64,000 bases of DNA from Shouchella clausii (GCF_002250115.1 NZ_CP019985.1:2480001-2544000), one strand, 5' to 3'. Positions 8,433 through 16,212 are shown, counted from the stretch's first letter. A program made the numbers and translations. The notes: generated from the sequence alone by a model not told the origin.

Positions 8433-9233
8433 ATGAGCAAACCGTTATTTAACATTCCTTATAATACATTTGAACGACTTAGCGACACAGAGCGTTATTT
8501 GTTAACCTACATTCATGACCATCTAGATGAAATTGCGACGATGTCGATTGTTACATTAAGCGAACGGGCAGCAGTCTCTACTGCCACCGTTGTCCGGCTG
8601 ATGAAGAAGATTGGTTTTAAAGGCTATACGTCGTTTAAATACAAGCTAGAACAAGATAAGCAAATGGTAGACAAAGAAGGAAGTTTGAGCGATATTGGCA
8701 ACGAAATAAAGCAAGCGCTGCAAAAAAACGAAGAGGAAGTGCGCCGTACCATTCAGCTGCAAAGCATTGGCCAAATTGAGGACGCGGTGCAAAAAATGCA
8801 TGACGCCAAAAAGATTTACATCTTTGCCCGTGGCTTTTCGCAAATGATTGCAAAAGAGATGGCCGTTAAGTTGCAAGTCCTTGACAAAACGTGTGAGATG
8901 CATGATGATCCGAATATTATCCGCATCAAATCGCAAAAAATGCATCATGATACGGACTTGGCGATTTTTATTTCATTAAACGGTGAGACGAAAGAACTTG
9001 TGGAAGCTTGCCAAAACTTGAGCATCCGCCAAGTGACGACCATTACGTTAACGACCAAAGTGAACTCGACACTGAATAAGTTGTCTGATATGACGTTGAT
9101 CGGATACAAAAGTGAACACTCGTTAATTCCAGATTATGAAGTTCGCTCACGCCTTTCCTTAAATGTGATTGCGAGAGTGCTCCTTGACGCCTATGTCATC
9201 CGTACAAAAGAATCTGTAAAGCCGCCCCATTGA
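8433..9233 (+). CDS. RpiR/MurR family transcriptional regulator
   Basis: DNA-binding sugar-phosphate sensor of 266 residues. The N-terminal RpiR helix-turn-helix is clear (LSERAAVSTATVVRLMKKIGFKGYTSFKYKLEQ, about residues 43-75) and is followed by a SIS domain (about 105-240; KIYIFARGFSQMIAKEMAVKL, AIFISLNGETKELVEAC). ATG at 8433 is chosen because the upstream frame is not conserved in type; its binding site (AGAGTGGTG) is modest. It directly precedes the kinase-PTS-aldolase operon on the same strand but has its own terminator, so it is probably the operon's specific regulator, responding to a ketose phosphate. Whether it activates or represses cannot be seen. Confidence 0.88.
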   Translation: MSKPLFNIPYNTFERLSDTERYLLTYIHDHLDEIATMSIVTLSERAAVSTATVVRLMKKIGFKGYTSFKYKLEQDKQMVDKEGSLSDIGNEIKQALQKNEEEVRRTIQLQSIGQIEDAVQKMHDAKKIYIFARGFSQMIAKEMAVKLQVLDKTCEMHDDPNIIRIKSQKMHHDTDLAIFISLNGETKELVEACQNLSIRQVTTITLTTKVNSTLNKLSDMTLIGYKSEHSLIPDYEVRSRLSLNVIARVLLDAYVIRTKESVKPPH

Positions 9234-9251
9234 ACTAGAGGGCGGTTTTTT
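9222..9251 (+). terminator. Rho-independent terminator overlapping the end of the rpiR-type gene
   Basis: CCGCCC / GGGCGG stem with a 12-nt loop containing the stop codon, followed by TTTTTT. It separates the regulator from the downstream PTS operon. Confidence 0.85.
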
Positions 9252-9304
9252 CTTATGAAATCAACGCTGAAGGCGATTTTACCAAATATTGTTTTTCAGG
9301 ATGC

Positions 9305-9316
9305 GAAAACATTTTC
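9305..9316. promoter_or_regulatory. Inverted repeat before the PTS operon (possible RpiR or CcpA site)
   Basis: GAAAACATTTTC, within TGCGAAAACATTTTCA, is a near-palindrome 76 nt before the kinase start. It loosely resembles a catabolite-responsive element but lacks the central CG. Candidate operator only. Confidence 0.3.
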
Positions 9317-9391
9317 ATCTAAGCCAATGGGATAATAAAGACATCAAGGACCGCATTTCTGAGACATTAAACGAAGTTGGTGAGCGCAGAT

Positions 9392-10324
9392 ATGATTTAT
9401 ACATGCACGATGAACACAGCAATCGACTTATATGTACAGTTGGAAAAGCTTATGCCCGACAAAGTCAACCGCACGATTGATGAAGACTACCAGCCAAATG
9501 GCAAAGGCGTCAATGTGTCGATCATGCTAAAACGCTATGGAATTGAAAGCGTCGCCACAGGCTTTATAGCTGGTTTTACAGGGCAATTTATTCAGGACTC
9601 CTTACAGAAGCTAAACATTAAGACTGACTTTGTGCACGTTGACGGCATTACACGGATTAACGTGTTTATGAATGCAGACAAGGAATACAAAATAGTCAAT
9701 CAAGGGCCGTCCATTAGTAAAGAAAAGCAACGCTTGCTAATAGAAAAAATTGGCCAAATGGAAGCAGGCAGTACGTTGATTGTTTCAGGAAGTTTGCCTG
9801 TAGGCGTGTCAGAAGGCATTCTCGCCGAGATTGGCGCCATTTGTCAAATGAACGGCGTCCATTATGTCCTTGATACAAGCATTTCTTCTTTAGACGCCGT
9901 GTTGGCGACTCAACCTTATTTATTGAAGCCAAATGAAGAAGAGTTAGCAGGTTTCTTTCAAGTGCAACATCCATTGAGTGAAAAAGAGCTTGTCTACTAC
10001 GGCTATGAATTGATAAAGCGTGGAGCAAAGCAAGTACTCATTTCTCGCGGAAAAGACGGCAGCATTTATTTGAATAAGGACACTTGCTTGTTTGCGACGT
10101 CTCCTAAAGGCAAAGTATTGAACACGGCTTGTGCTGGCGATGCTTTGTTGGCCACGTTCATTGGCCATATCCAGCAAGGCACACCTGTGGAAGACGCACT
10201 AGCGAAAGCAACAGCAACAGGGGCTTCTACTGCCTTTTCAAAAGGGTTAAGCGATTTAAAAGATGTTCCAATGCTTCTCGATCAAGTACAAATCACGCGG
10301 AGGGGATTCACATGGCAAAAGTAA
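9392..10324 (+). CDS. PfkB-family ketose-1-phosphate kinase (1-phosphofructokinase / tagatose type)
   Basis: Phosphorylates a ketose 1-phosphate (fructose or tagatose) to the 1,6-bisphosphate with ATP. The 310-residue protein begins MIYTCTMNTAIDLYV, the standard FruK/LacC opening, has NGKGVNVSIMLKRYG near residue 38 and the C-terminal PfkB signature TACAGDALLATFIG, with the catalytic Asp, near 250. The ATG at 9392 aligns with this conserved opening and has GGTGAG about 10 nt upstream. Its 3' end overlaps the EIIBC start by 13 bp, so they are translationally coupled. A dedicated aldolase in the same operon hints at tagatose rather than fructose, because fructose-1,6-bisphosphate would be handled by the housekeeping aldolase. 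That is inference. Confidence 0.85.
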   Translation: MIYTCTMNTAIDLYVQLEKLMPDKVNRTIDEDYQPNGKGVNVSIMLKRYGIESVATGFIAGFTGQFIQDSLQKLNIKTDFVHVDGITRINVFMNADKEYKIVNQGPSISKEKQRLLIEKIGQMEAGSTLIVSGSLPVGVSEGILAEIGAICQMNGVHYVLDTSISSLDAVLATQPYLLKPNEEELAGFFQVQHPLSEKELVYYGYELIKRGAKQVLISRGKDGSIYLNKDTCLFATSPKGKVLNTACAGDALLATFIGHIQQGTPVEDALAKATATGASTAFSKGLSDLKDVPMLLDQVQITRRGFTWQK

Positions 10325-11730
10325 AGATTGTCGCTGCAACGGGCTGTCCGACAGGCATTGCTCATACTTTTATGGCAGCGGAAGCGCTGAAAAAAGCAGC
10401 GAAAAACATGGACGTGGAGATCAAAGTTGAAACGCATGGCCAAGCGGGAATCGAAAATGCGTTAACAAAAGAAGAAATTGAAGCGGCAGACGGTGTCATT
10501 GTCGCTGCCGACAAAGATGTCAATACGGAACGCTTTCATGGCAAGCGGCTTGTTGATGTCCCAGTAGCGAAGGCATTGCGAGGCGCCGAAGAACTAATCC
10601 AACAAATTATTGATAAAAGCGCGCCGGTTTATCGAGCCAAAGGTGGAGTGCTGCCAGAAGAAGCGACTGGCGAAGACAATCAGCCAACTGGCAAAAAGAA
10701 CATTGGTCGTTCACTTTATAAGTCACTGATGAATGGTGTTTCCCACATGCTGCCATTTGTAGTTGGCGGCGGCGTGTTGATCGCAATTTCCTTTTTGTTC
10801 GGCATTTATTCTGCTGATCCGAACCATGAATCTTACAATGCATTTGCGGCATTTCTGAATAAGGTTGGCGGCTTGAGTTTTAGTGTTATGGTACCAATAT
10901 TAGCCGCATTTATTGCCGAAGCGATCGGCAAACGTTCTGGTATGGTTGCCGGTTTTATCGGCGGTTTGCTCGCGGTCGAATCGGGGGCAGGTTTTCTTGG
11001 CGGCATCATTGCTGGTTTTGCCGCTGGCTATTTAATTGTCCTGTTGCAATACCTATTCAAAAAATTACCTCGTTCATTAGACGGACTTAAAACAATCTTC
11101 CTTTTTCCGGTGCTTGGCATCTTTCTAATTGGCGCGGTCATGTATCCATTGATGTCGCCAGTCGCCGCTCTAAACGAAGCAATGATGGCGTTTTTAGCTT
11201 CCGTTCAATCATCAAGTCCGCTGCTGCTCGGCTTAATCGTAGGCGCTATGTGCGCATTTGACATGGGCGGGCCTGTCAACAAAGCCGCATACGTAACAGG
11301 GACATTGTTGCTATCTGAAGGAAATTTGTACTTCATGGCTGGCGTGTCCGCTGCGTGTATAGCGCCACCGCTTATCACTGCATTTGCGGTCTTGTTCTTT
11401 GGAAAGTACTTCAATAAAGAAGAGCGAAACTCAGGAATGGTGAACTTTATTTTAGGATCCACCCATATTACAGAAGGGGCGATTCCGTTTGCTGCCAAAA
11501 ACCCGATTGTCGTCTTGCCGATTTTGATGGTTGGTTCAGCGATTGCAGCAATCATGACATATATGTTTGGCGTGCAAGTGCCAGCACCCCATGGAGGCTT
11601 TCTTGTACTGCCAGTTGTGACTGGAGCGGTTAAGTGGGTGATAGCAATTTTAACAGGGTCGGTTATTGGCGGGGTCTTGTTCGGGCTATACCGTAAAAAA
11701 ATAGCTAATGGAAAACCAATCGAAGGGTAA
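10312..11730 (+). CDS. PTS fructose-family EIIBC component
   Basis: Membrane permease and phosphotransfer component that imports a ketose as its 1-phosphate. Residues 1-100 form the EIIB domain of the fructose type with active-site Cys12 in VAATGCPTGIAHTFMAAEAL. Residues about 130-465 are EIIC with roughly nine to ten membrane segments, including the conserved GGPVNKAAY and GSTHITEGAIPFA stretches. The protein has 472 residues and lacks the EIIA domain often fused in FruA; that activity is supplied by the next gene. ATG at 10312 follows GCGGAGGGG, within the last codons of the kinase gene. Substrate is limited to fructose-class sugars by family; tagatose, sorbose or similar remain open. Confidence 0.9.
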   Translation: MAKVKIVAATGCPTGIAHTFMAAEALKKAAKNMDVEIKVETHGQAGIENALTKEEIEAADGVIVAADKDVNTERFHGKRLVDVPVAKALRGAEELIQQIIDKSAPVYRAKGGVLPEEATGEDNQPTGKKNIGRSLYKSLMNGVSHMLPFVVGGGVLIAISFLFGIYSADPNHESYNAFAAFLNKVGGLSFSVMVPILAAFIAEAIGKRSGMVAGFIGGLLAVESGAGFLGGIIAGFAAGYLIVLLQYLFKKLPRSLDGLKTIFLFPVLGIFLIGAVMYPLMSPVAALNEAMMAFLASVQSSSPLLLGLIVGAMCAFDMGGPVNKAAYVTGTLLLSEGNLYFMAGVSAACIAPPLITAFAVLFFGKYFNKEERNSGMVNFILGSTHITEGAIPFAAKNPIVVLPILMVGSAIAAIMTYMFGVQVPAPHGGFLVLPVVTGAVKWVIAILTGSVIGGVLFGLYRKKIANGKPIEG

Positions 11731-11744
11731 AAGGAGAGACAGAC

Positions 11745-12197
11745 ATGATTACAGAAAAGCAAATTCATTTGCACTCAAGCGCATCAACACAGGAAGGCGT
11801 TTTTCAGGCGATTGCAGATTTGGCTGTGGAAAATGGCATTGCGGTAGACAACGCTAGTGTTGTTGCTGGATTAAAAGAACGGGAGTCCTTAAGTACAACG
11901 GGCTTCCAAGATGGTTTTGCGATTCCACATACACAGTCTGACTCGATTACAAGACCAGCAATTATAATCGTCCGCACGGAAACAGGAATTGAGTGGGAAT
12001 CATTTGATGGGAAGCCAGCATTCTTTTTTATTTCATTGCTCGTGCCACATGGAGAAGCAGGAACAACGCATTTGCAGGCGTTAGCGGCTCTGTCTCGGGC
12101 TTTAATGGATGATGAGTCGCGCCAAGCGTTCCTTACTGCGCAATCTAGTAAGCAACTTGCACATTTAATTAAAAATGCCATCCAAGGAGATGAGTAA
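11745..12197 (+). CDS. PTS fructose-family EIIA component
   Basis: Soluble 150-residue phosphocarrier that takes phosphate from HPr and passes it to the EIIB domain encoded just upstream. The active-site histidine is His62 in GFQDGFAIPHTQSDSI, the PTS_EIIA type 2 signature. ATG at 11745 has AAAGGAGAGAC at good spacing, 14 bp after the EIIBC stop. Its 3' end carries the ribosome binding site of the aldolase gene. Length and motif match free-standing EIIA-Fru proteins. Confidence 0.9.
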   Translation: MITEKQIHLHSSASTQEGVFQAIADLAVENGIAVDNASVVAGLKERESLSTTGFQDGFAIPHTQSDSITRPAIIIVRTETGIEWESFDGKPAFFFISLLVPHGEAGTTHLQALAALSRALMDDESRQAFLTAQSSKQLAHLIKNAIQGDE

Positions 12198-12198
12198 T

Positions 12199-13068
12199 TT
12201 GGGAATTGTATCGACTACATCAATGCTAAAAAGAGCAAAAGCAAATAAACATGGGGTGGTAGCATTTAACGTCCACTCTTTCGACAGCATTTTTTGGGTG
12301 CTGGAAGCTGCGGCAGATTTGAGATCACCGGTTATTTTGCAAACAACGGTTGGCACTGTAAAAGCGCTTGGCGCCAAAAACATTGTGGAAGTTGCCCAAG
12401 TCGCATCTGAGCATTTTCAAGTGCCAACGGGCTTACATTTAGACCACTGTACGGATTACCAAGTAATTAAAGAAGCAATCCGGGCAGGCTATTCTTCGGT
12501 TATGATCGATGCTTCCATGTACCCGTTTGAAGAGAATGTGGCCCGTACAAATGAGGTCATGGCTCTTGCCCAATCGCTAGAGGTAAATGTTGAAGCAGAA
12601 CTCGGCAAAGTTGGCGGTGTGGAAGAGGATATTGTCGTTGCTGAAGAGGATGCCAAAAAGGCGGTGCCCGAGGAATGTAGACGGTTTGTTGAGTTGACAG
12701 GCGTACCAACGCTTGCACCGGCGATCGGAACAGCCCACGGCATTTACAAAGGCAAACCAAATATTGATTTTAACCGGATTGCCCGTATTGCTGAACTAGT
12801 TGACGTACCACTAGTGCTCCACGGAGGTTCCGCTGTCCCTGATGAGGATGTTCGCCGCTGCGTTTCATTAGGAATGGCGAAAGTCAACGTATCAACCGAA
12901 TTAAAAAATGCTTACTCTGCTGCGATCCGTGAACATTTTGCCTCTCATCCAAATAGCCTTGACCCCCGCGCCTATTTGCAAAAAGCAAGAGAGGCTGCTA
13001 TCGAAATGGCAAAAGCAAAAATCAAATTGGTAGGAAGCGAAGATACGGTTGTCCCAGCGTTTGCTTAA
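12199..13068 (+). CDS. Class II ketose-bisphosphate aldolase (GatY/KbaY/FbaA family)
   Basis: Zinc-dependent aldolase that splits a ketose 1,6-bisphosphate to dihydroxyacetone phosphate and glyceraldehyde 3-phosphate. Zinc and catalytic motifs are LHLDHCTDY (about residue 75-83), GTAHG (near 178) and LHGGSAVPDED (near 205); the NVSTELKNAY stretch is like GatY/KbaY. The TTG at 12199 is preferred because AAGGAG lies 9 nt before it. An ATG at 12190 is in frame but sits directly on that site. Either way translation is coupled to EIIA. As the fourth gene of the operon it gives a complete route from free ketose to triose phosphates; a tagatose-1,6-bisphosphate preference is plausible but not proven. 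Confidence 0.87.
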   Translation: MGIVSTTSMLKRAKANKHGVVAFNVHSFDSIFWVLEAAADLRSPVILQTTVGTVKALGAKNIVEVAQVASEHFQVPTGLHLDHCTDYQVIKEAIRAGYSSVMIDASMYPFEENVARTNEVMALAQSLEVNVEAELGKVGGVEEDIVVAEEDAKKAVPEECRRFVELTGVPTLAPAIGTAHGIYKGKPNIDFNRIARIAELVDVPLVLHGGSAVPDEDVRRCVSLGMAKVNVSTELKNAYSAAIREHFASHPNSLDPRAYLQKAREAAIEMAKAKIKLVGSEDTVVPAFA

Positions 13069-13078
13069 AAGCGATTCC

Positions 13079-13109
13079 CCCTCCTTACATAGCAAGGAGG
13101 GATTTTTTT
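13079..13109 (+). terminator. Rho-independent terminator of the PTS operon
   Basis: Perfect stem CCCTCCTT / AAGGAGGG with a 7-nt loop, then ATTTTTTT, 11 nt after the aldolase stop. Confidence 0.92.
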
Positions 13110-13186
13110 GCAAAGAAAGAAAATGAATCCGTACGTGCCAAGCACTAGGCGCATACACTGGTTTTGAATGAAAGGAGTGAAGGCAA

Positions 13187-13804
13187 ATGAAGCCTACAAA
13201 TGAAGACATTCAACACCAATACGGGATAGACCAGAATGACCAACCGAGCCAACCACACGAGGTGGGCCCAGTCTACAGAAACAGTTATGGGGCGGCAAAT
13301 CAGATGGGGAATATGGCTCAGCAAGTGAGCGGGTATCAGCCTGCCCAGCAATACGCAATGAACCAAAATGTGCAACACACTCTTGAATATGGGAGTAACA
13401 CACAGCCATTTGCACAGGCATATGGGAGCAATACACAGCCATTTGCACAGGAATATGGGAGCAATACACAGCCATTTGTACAGGAATATGGCAGTAACAC
13501 ACAGGCATTCGCACAGGCAGAAGCCAATCAGTTTTCACAGCAGGGGGCGATGAAAGAGAAGTGCCGCCAAATGAAAGACCATCATGTCGAGGTAAAGATG
13601 GCAAACGGCCAATCGGTAGACGGAATTTTAACTGAAGTGAGAGAAGACGGCATTACTGTTTTAGTTGGTGAAGATGTCCATCAAGAAGAATCCCGCCAAT
13701 TTGGTTGGCGGTATCGCCGCTATCGCCCACGCTTTTTTCCTTTCGGTGGATTTACCGGTCTTGGCTTTTTTCCATATTTCTTTCCGCCGTTTTTCTTCTA
13801 TTGA
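13187..13804 (+). CDS. Repeat-containing protein with LSm-like C-terminal region
   Basis: A 205-residue protein of unknown function with no signal peptide. Residues 1-66 are glutamine- and asparagine-rich; 68-111 are four in-frame copies of an 11-residue unit (YGSNTQPFAQE). Residues about 124-166 (KCRQMKDHHVEVKMANGQSVDGILTEVREDGITVLV) look like a small beta-barrel of the LSm type. The tail is arginine-rich and then phenylalanine/proline-rich (RYRPRFFPFGGFTGLGFFPYFF). Similar tails occur in small Bacillaceae proteins of possible spore-coat or surface association, but no firm family is recognised. ATG at 13187 follows AAAGGAGTGAAGGC. It is a single-gene unit with its own terminator. Confidence 0.75.
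   Translation: MKPTNEDIQHQYGIDQNDQPSQPHEVGPVYRNSYGAANQMGNMAQQVSGYQPAQQYAMNQNVQHTLEYGSNTQPFAQAYGSNTQPFAQEYGSNTQPFVQEYGSNTQAFAQAEANQFSQQGAMKEKCRQMKDHHVEVKMANGQSVDGILTEVREDGITVLVGEDVHQEESRQFGWRYRRYRPRFFPFGGFTGLGFFPYFFPPFFFY
13388..13519 (+). repeat. Four tandem 33-bp repeats inside a coding region
   Basis: Units 13388-13420, 13421-13453, 13454-13486 and 13487-13519 each encode the 11-residue motif YGSNTQPFAQ plus A or E; the last is slightly degenerate (QAFAQA). Nucleotide identity between units is high, so copy number may vary. Confidence 0.92.
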
Positions 13805-13821
13805 TGCAATTAGTAAAAGAG

Positions 13822-13858
13822 AGAGTGTGTCGAAGCTTGGCGACACACTCTTTCTTTT
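13822..13858 (+). terminator. Rho-independent terminator
   Basis: Stem GAGTGTGTCG / CGACACACTC with an 8-nt loop and a following TTTCTTTT, 18 nt after the repeat-protein stop. It lies tail to tail with the PgpA-family gene. Confidence 0.88.
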
Positions 13859-13892
13859 GGTAGTAGGCAGTCGCGCTTTTAGTTGTTGCGAA

Positions 13893-14390
13893 TCAATCTC
13901 TTACGCCTGCACCTTCTCGGGAATGGGCGAGCCGGCTGGAAGCAGCGGCAGCGATCGCGCCGACAATATCATCAAGGAATGTATGGCATTTCCCGCCTTT
14001 ATGTTTGTTTAACTTACCAAGAATGCCAGGTTTGATTTTATCGACATAGCCAAAGTTCGTCAGCCCAATTGAGCCATAAATGTTAACGATCGAAAGGGCA
14101 ACAATTTCATCAATGCCATAAAGGCCTTCATCTGATTGCACAATTTCTTGAAGAGGGGAGCTAAGCTTGCCTTGTTCGGCGAGGCGGTCAAGCTCGATTC
14201 CTGTTAATAACGCATTTTGCACTTCTCGCTTAGCCAGCACTTTCATTACATGCGGCCGGCACATTTCCTTCGTCAAGTCTGGAACATACGTGCTTTGCAA
14301 TTCATAAACAAGATCCATAATTTCTTCAATCGTAACCCCTCGATCTTCTAATGCTTCCAACGCTAATTCAATTGTGATTTTATGTATCAT
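13893..14390 (-). CDS. Phosphatidylglycerophosphatase A family protein (YutG-like)
   Basis: A 165-residue protein like B. subtilis YutG, annotated in the PgpA family of phosphatidylglycerophosphate phosphatases. Visible features are the N-terminal helix (ALEALEDRGVTIEEIMDLVYELQ), YGSIGLTNFGYVDK (near 110) and the C-terminal FLDDIVGAIAAAASSRLAH, which carries acidic residues of the family's active region. E. coli PgpA has clear membrane helices; this Bacillus-type form is shorter and less hydrophobic, so the enzymatic role is by family only. ATG at 14390 has AAAGGGG 10 nt upstream; the TTG three codons earlier is too close. Apparently monocistronic. Confidence 0.8.
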   Translation of the reverse strand: MIHKITIELALEALEDRGVTIEEIMDLVYELQSTYVPDLTKEMCRPHVMKVLAKREVQNALLTGIELDRLAEQGKLSSPLQEIVQSDEGLYGIDEIVALSIVNIYGSIGLTNFGYVDKIKPGILGKLNKHKGGKCHTFLDDIVGAIAAAASSRLAHSREGAGVRD

Positions 14391-14560
14391 CGAAACCAAT
14401 CCCCTTTCAAAGCTCTACCTATAAAGATACCCTATTTTTCATTGAAATACACGTTTAGCTTAAAAGGGAAGGGATCCAGAATTAGGAAACAGAAAGAGGG
14501 TGAAATGGGCTGCATCTGTTTGGATTGCTGCTTTATTTTGTAAAAAGGAAGGGAAAATAG

Positions 14561-14710
14561 ATGTTAAAGGATGATGGGGCTTATAGTAGGAGCATTCGCA
14601 AAAAAGAGGAATCGTTGGATCAAAGCAGCAATCCAAGATGCAGAGATGAAACGGGAAAAGTCCGAAAACAATTGGAAAAGCGAAAAAAAGTGAAGATGAG
14701 AGACAGCTAG
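14561..14710 (+). CDS. Possible small basic protein (49 aa)
   Basis: ATG at 14561 is preceded by GGAAGGGAAAATAG, a good binding site at 8 nt, and the frame runs 49 codons to TAG. The product is rich in Lys, Arg, Glu and Ser and matches nothing known to me. A second overlapping frame starts at 14571 (MMGLIVGAFAKKRN...). Both may be chance. The rest of 14391-14716 holds no other feature. Confidence 0.22.
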   Translation: MLKDDGAYSRSIRKKEESLDQSSNPRCRDETGKVRKQLEKRKKVKMRDS

Positions 14711-14716
14711 CCGCAA

Positions 14717-15322
14717 TTAAAGATGATTTTTCTTTAAGGAGAACACTTCTTGCTCTAGTGAGACCATTTTTGACATAAGAAAATCATGAACGGTATCTGC
14801 CCGCTTTTTGTCTTCTAACCGTTCGGCAGTGCTATGTTCAATTAGATAGCCGACCCCATTCAATCTTTTCTCCATTCGTTCAAGCCGGTTCTCTGTGTTC
14901 TGTTGAAAAGCCTCAAATGTTTGGTTGAATTTGGTTTGTTGGTTGTTAAACTTGCGCTGATTCTCGTTGAAAGCAAGTTGCTCCTTTTGGAAATGGCGCA
15001 TTTCATCATTGAAAGCAAGCTGCTCCTTTTGGAAATGGCGCATTTCATCATTGAAAGCAAGCTGCTCCTTTTGGAAATGGCGCATTTCATCATTGAAAGC
15101 AAGTTGCTCCTTTTGGAAATGGCGCATTTCGTCATTGAAAGCAAGTTGTTCCTTTCGAAAATCGCGCATTTCGTCATTAAAAGCGAGTTGATTTTGCTTA
15201 AAATTATCAAATTCGTCAAGCAGCTTTTCTTGCTGGTTGTCTAGCTTTGTCAGTATCTTGAGGATTTGTTCAGTCACTTCATTCGCCTCCATTTTGTGTA
15301 TTATAGCGCATGTTCCTGGCAT
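14717..15322 (-). CDS. Coiled-coil protein with 14-residue tandem repeats
   Basis: A 201-residue, highly charged cytoplasmic protein of unknown function. The core is five near-identical copies of a 14-residue unit (KEQLAFNDEMRHFQ) plus flanking degenerate ones; 14 residues are two heptads, so a regular coiled coil is predicted, continued by FNNQQTKFNQTFEAFQQNTENRLERMEKRL. Similar small Bacillus proteins begin TEQILKIL. Two starts are possible: ATG at 15322 with AAAGGAGGTG just upstream (used here), or GTG at 15277 with GGAGG at 8 nt, which begins exactly at TEQILKIL and gives 186 residues. Likely monocistronic. Confidence 0.75.
   Translation of the reverse strand: MPGTCAIIHKMEANEVTEQILKILTKLDNQQEKLLDEFDNFKQNQLAFNDEMRDFRKEQLAFNDEMRHFQKEQLAFNDEMRHFQKEQLAFNDEMRHFQKEQLAFNDEMRHFQKEQLAFNENQRKFNNQQTKFNQTFEAFQQNTENRLERMEKRLNGVGYLIEHSTAERLEDKKRADTVHDFLMSKMVSLEQEVFSLKKNHL
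14967..15176 (-). repeat. Five tandem 42-bp repeats in a coiled-coil gene
   Basis: Units of 42 bp start at 14967, 15009, 15051, 15093 and 15135, with a decayed sixth after 15177. The first three are nearly identical; divergence grows toward 15176. All stay in frame and encode 14 residues each. Confidence 0.93.
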
Positions 15323-15686
15323 AAACCACCTCCTTTTAATGGCATCATAAATAGGCATCATGTGCTTTACAAAAAACAAAATTTGATAAGGTGTTTCTAC
15401 ATTAGGTTGGTATTATTTAATGAGGATAGCTAGCTGTGTCGTTCGAAGTAGTCCAACAATGGAGGCCCCATTGTAGCGAGTGTAGATTGATGTTTGTCGA
15501 TGTTTTTCCTTGTATGGCCAATATTCTACATAAGGTCCATAATTCCTCCTAAAAAAGTCAATTATTTTTATAAAAAGGCGAGCTTATCAATTGGAAGCTG
15601 TGGATTTTCACGAAAAACACGGAATGCTGCATAATTTTTTAGTAACGATGACAAACTAACAGCAAAACAGGCAAGGAGGGAATGGA
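15323..15686. other. Intergenic stretch between the coiled-coil gene and tlp
   Basis: 364 bp without a supported gene. It holds the upstream region of both divergent genes. I see no convincing vegetative promoter or sigma-G box, no repeat and no RNA motif. Confidence 0.5.
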
Positions 15687-15917
15687 ATGGCAAAAAGAGA
15701 TGACCGCTCCAATAACCCAGAAAGAATTGAAAATATAATCGGCAACACGCTGCAAAACATGGATGAGGCGAGGGATTATGCCAAAGCTCATTCAGAGGAG
15801 CTAAGTGAGGAAGAAAAACAGGAGATTGAGCAAAAAAATGAACGCCGTGAGCAAAGCATCGACGGCTTACGCCAAGAATTAAAAGACGAAGTCAATGACC
15901 AAGAGAACAACAGCTAA
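15687..15917 (+). CDS. tlp: Small acid-soluble spore protein Tlp
   Basis: A 76-residue, very hydrophilic protein that matches the Tlp family of minor spore proteins: DDRSNNPERIENIIGNTLQNMDEARDYAKAHSEELSEEEKQEIEQKNERREQSIDGLRQELKDE follows the B. subtilis Tlp pattern (DRSNN near the start, EEKNRRRE-like middle). It is expected to be made in the forespore and sit in the spore core. ATG at 15687 follows GGCAAGGAGGGAATGGA. Monocistronic with its own terminator. Its presence indicates an endospore former. Confidence 0.92.
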   Translation: MAKRDDRSNNPERIENIIGNTLQNMDEARDYAKAHSEELSEEEKQEIEQKNERREQSIDGLRQELKDEVNDQENNS

Positions 15918-15926
15918 GCAATAGCG

Positions 15927-15966
15927 AACTGGCATCTGGGAACTTCCCAAATGCCAGTTTTGTTTT
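15927..15966 (+). terminator. Rho-independent terminator of tlp
   Basis: Long stem AACTGGCAT..TGGGAA / TTCCCA..ATGCCAGTT with one mismatch, followed by a T-rich run (TTGTTTTT). Confidence 0.9.
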
Positions 15967-15988
15967 TGGCAGTCAACGAATTAAAGAG

Positions 15989-16123
15989 TTAATTGTTATG
16001 ATCTTTAAACCAAGCTTTTTGCTCCCGCAATGCACGAATAAAGGCCTCTAACTTTCGCGAAATCCATTTGTTTTTATGGCAAGCAGCGTAAATGCCAATG
16101 GATTCTATTGGCGTTTTTATTAG
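15989..16123 (-). pseudogene. C-terminal remnant of a LysR-family regulator
   Basis: The minus frame ending at 15989 encodes about 44 residues that read TPIESIGIYAACHKNKW and then FIRALREQKAWFKDHNN. This is the usual end of a LysR substrate-binding domain (effector-domain strand plus the last helix). An in-frame stop lies right upstream and no helix-turn-helix part is nearby, so only the tail survives. Confidence 0.6.
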
Positions 16124-16169
16124 TGATTATATTGTTAAGCGAAGCAGGTCTCAAGGGTTTAAACTTTGC

Positions 16170-16212
16170 AAAAAACACCCCAAATATAGATAATTACTCT
16201 AGAAATGGGGTG
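16170..16212 (-). terminator. Terminator-like hairpin on the minus strand
   Basis: CACCCCA / TGGGGTG arms (16206-16212 and 16176-16182 on the plus strand) with a 23-nt loop, followed in minus reading by TTTTTT. It lies about 210 nt beyond the ketoacyl synthase stop. The remainder of 16213-16419 shows nothing recognisable. Confidence 0.6.

Noticed and set aside
13194-13604. 136-codon minus-strand frame with cysteine-rich repeats opposite the repeat protein
   Set aside because: Shadow of the 33-bp repeats; no ribosome binding site and the plus frame has full support.
14967-15176. CRISPR array (regular 42-bp periodicity)
   Set aside because: The units are contiguous, without unique spacers, and code in frame for 14 residues.
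14903-15244. Long plus-strand frames rich in repeats opposite the coiled-coil gene
   Set aside because: They exist only because the 42-bp repeat is open in several frames; the minus frame has the good start, heptad pattern and ribosome binding sites.
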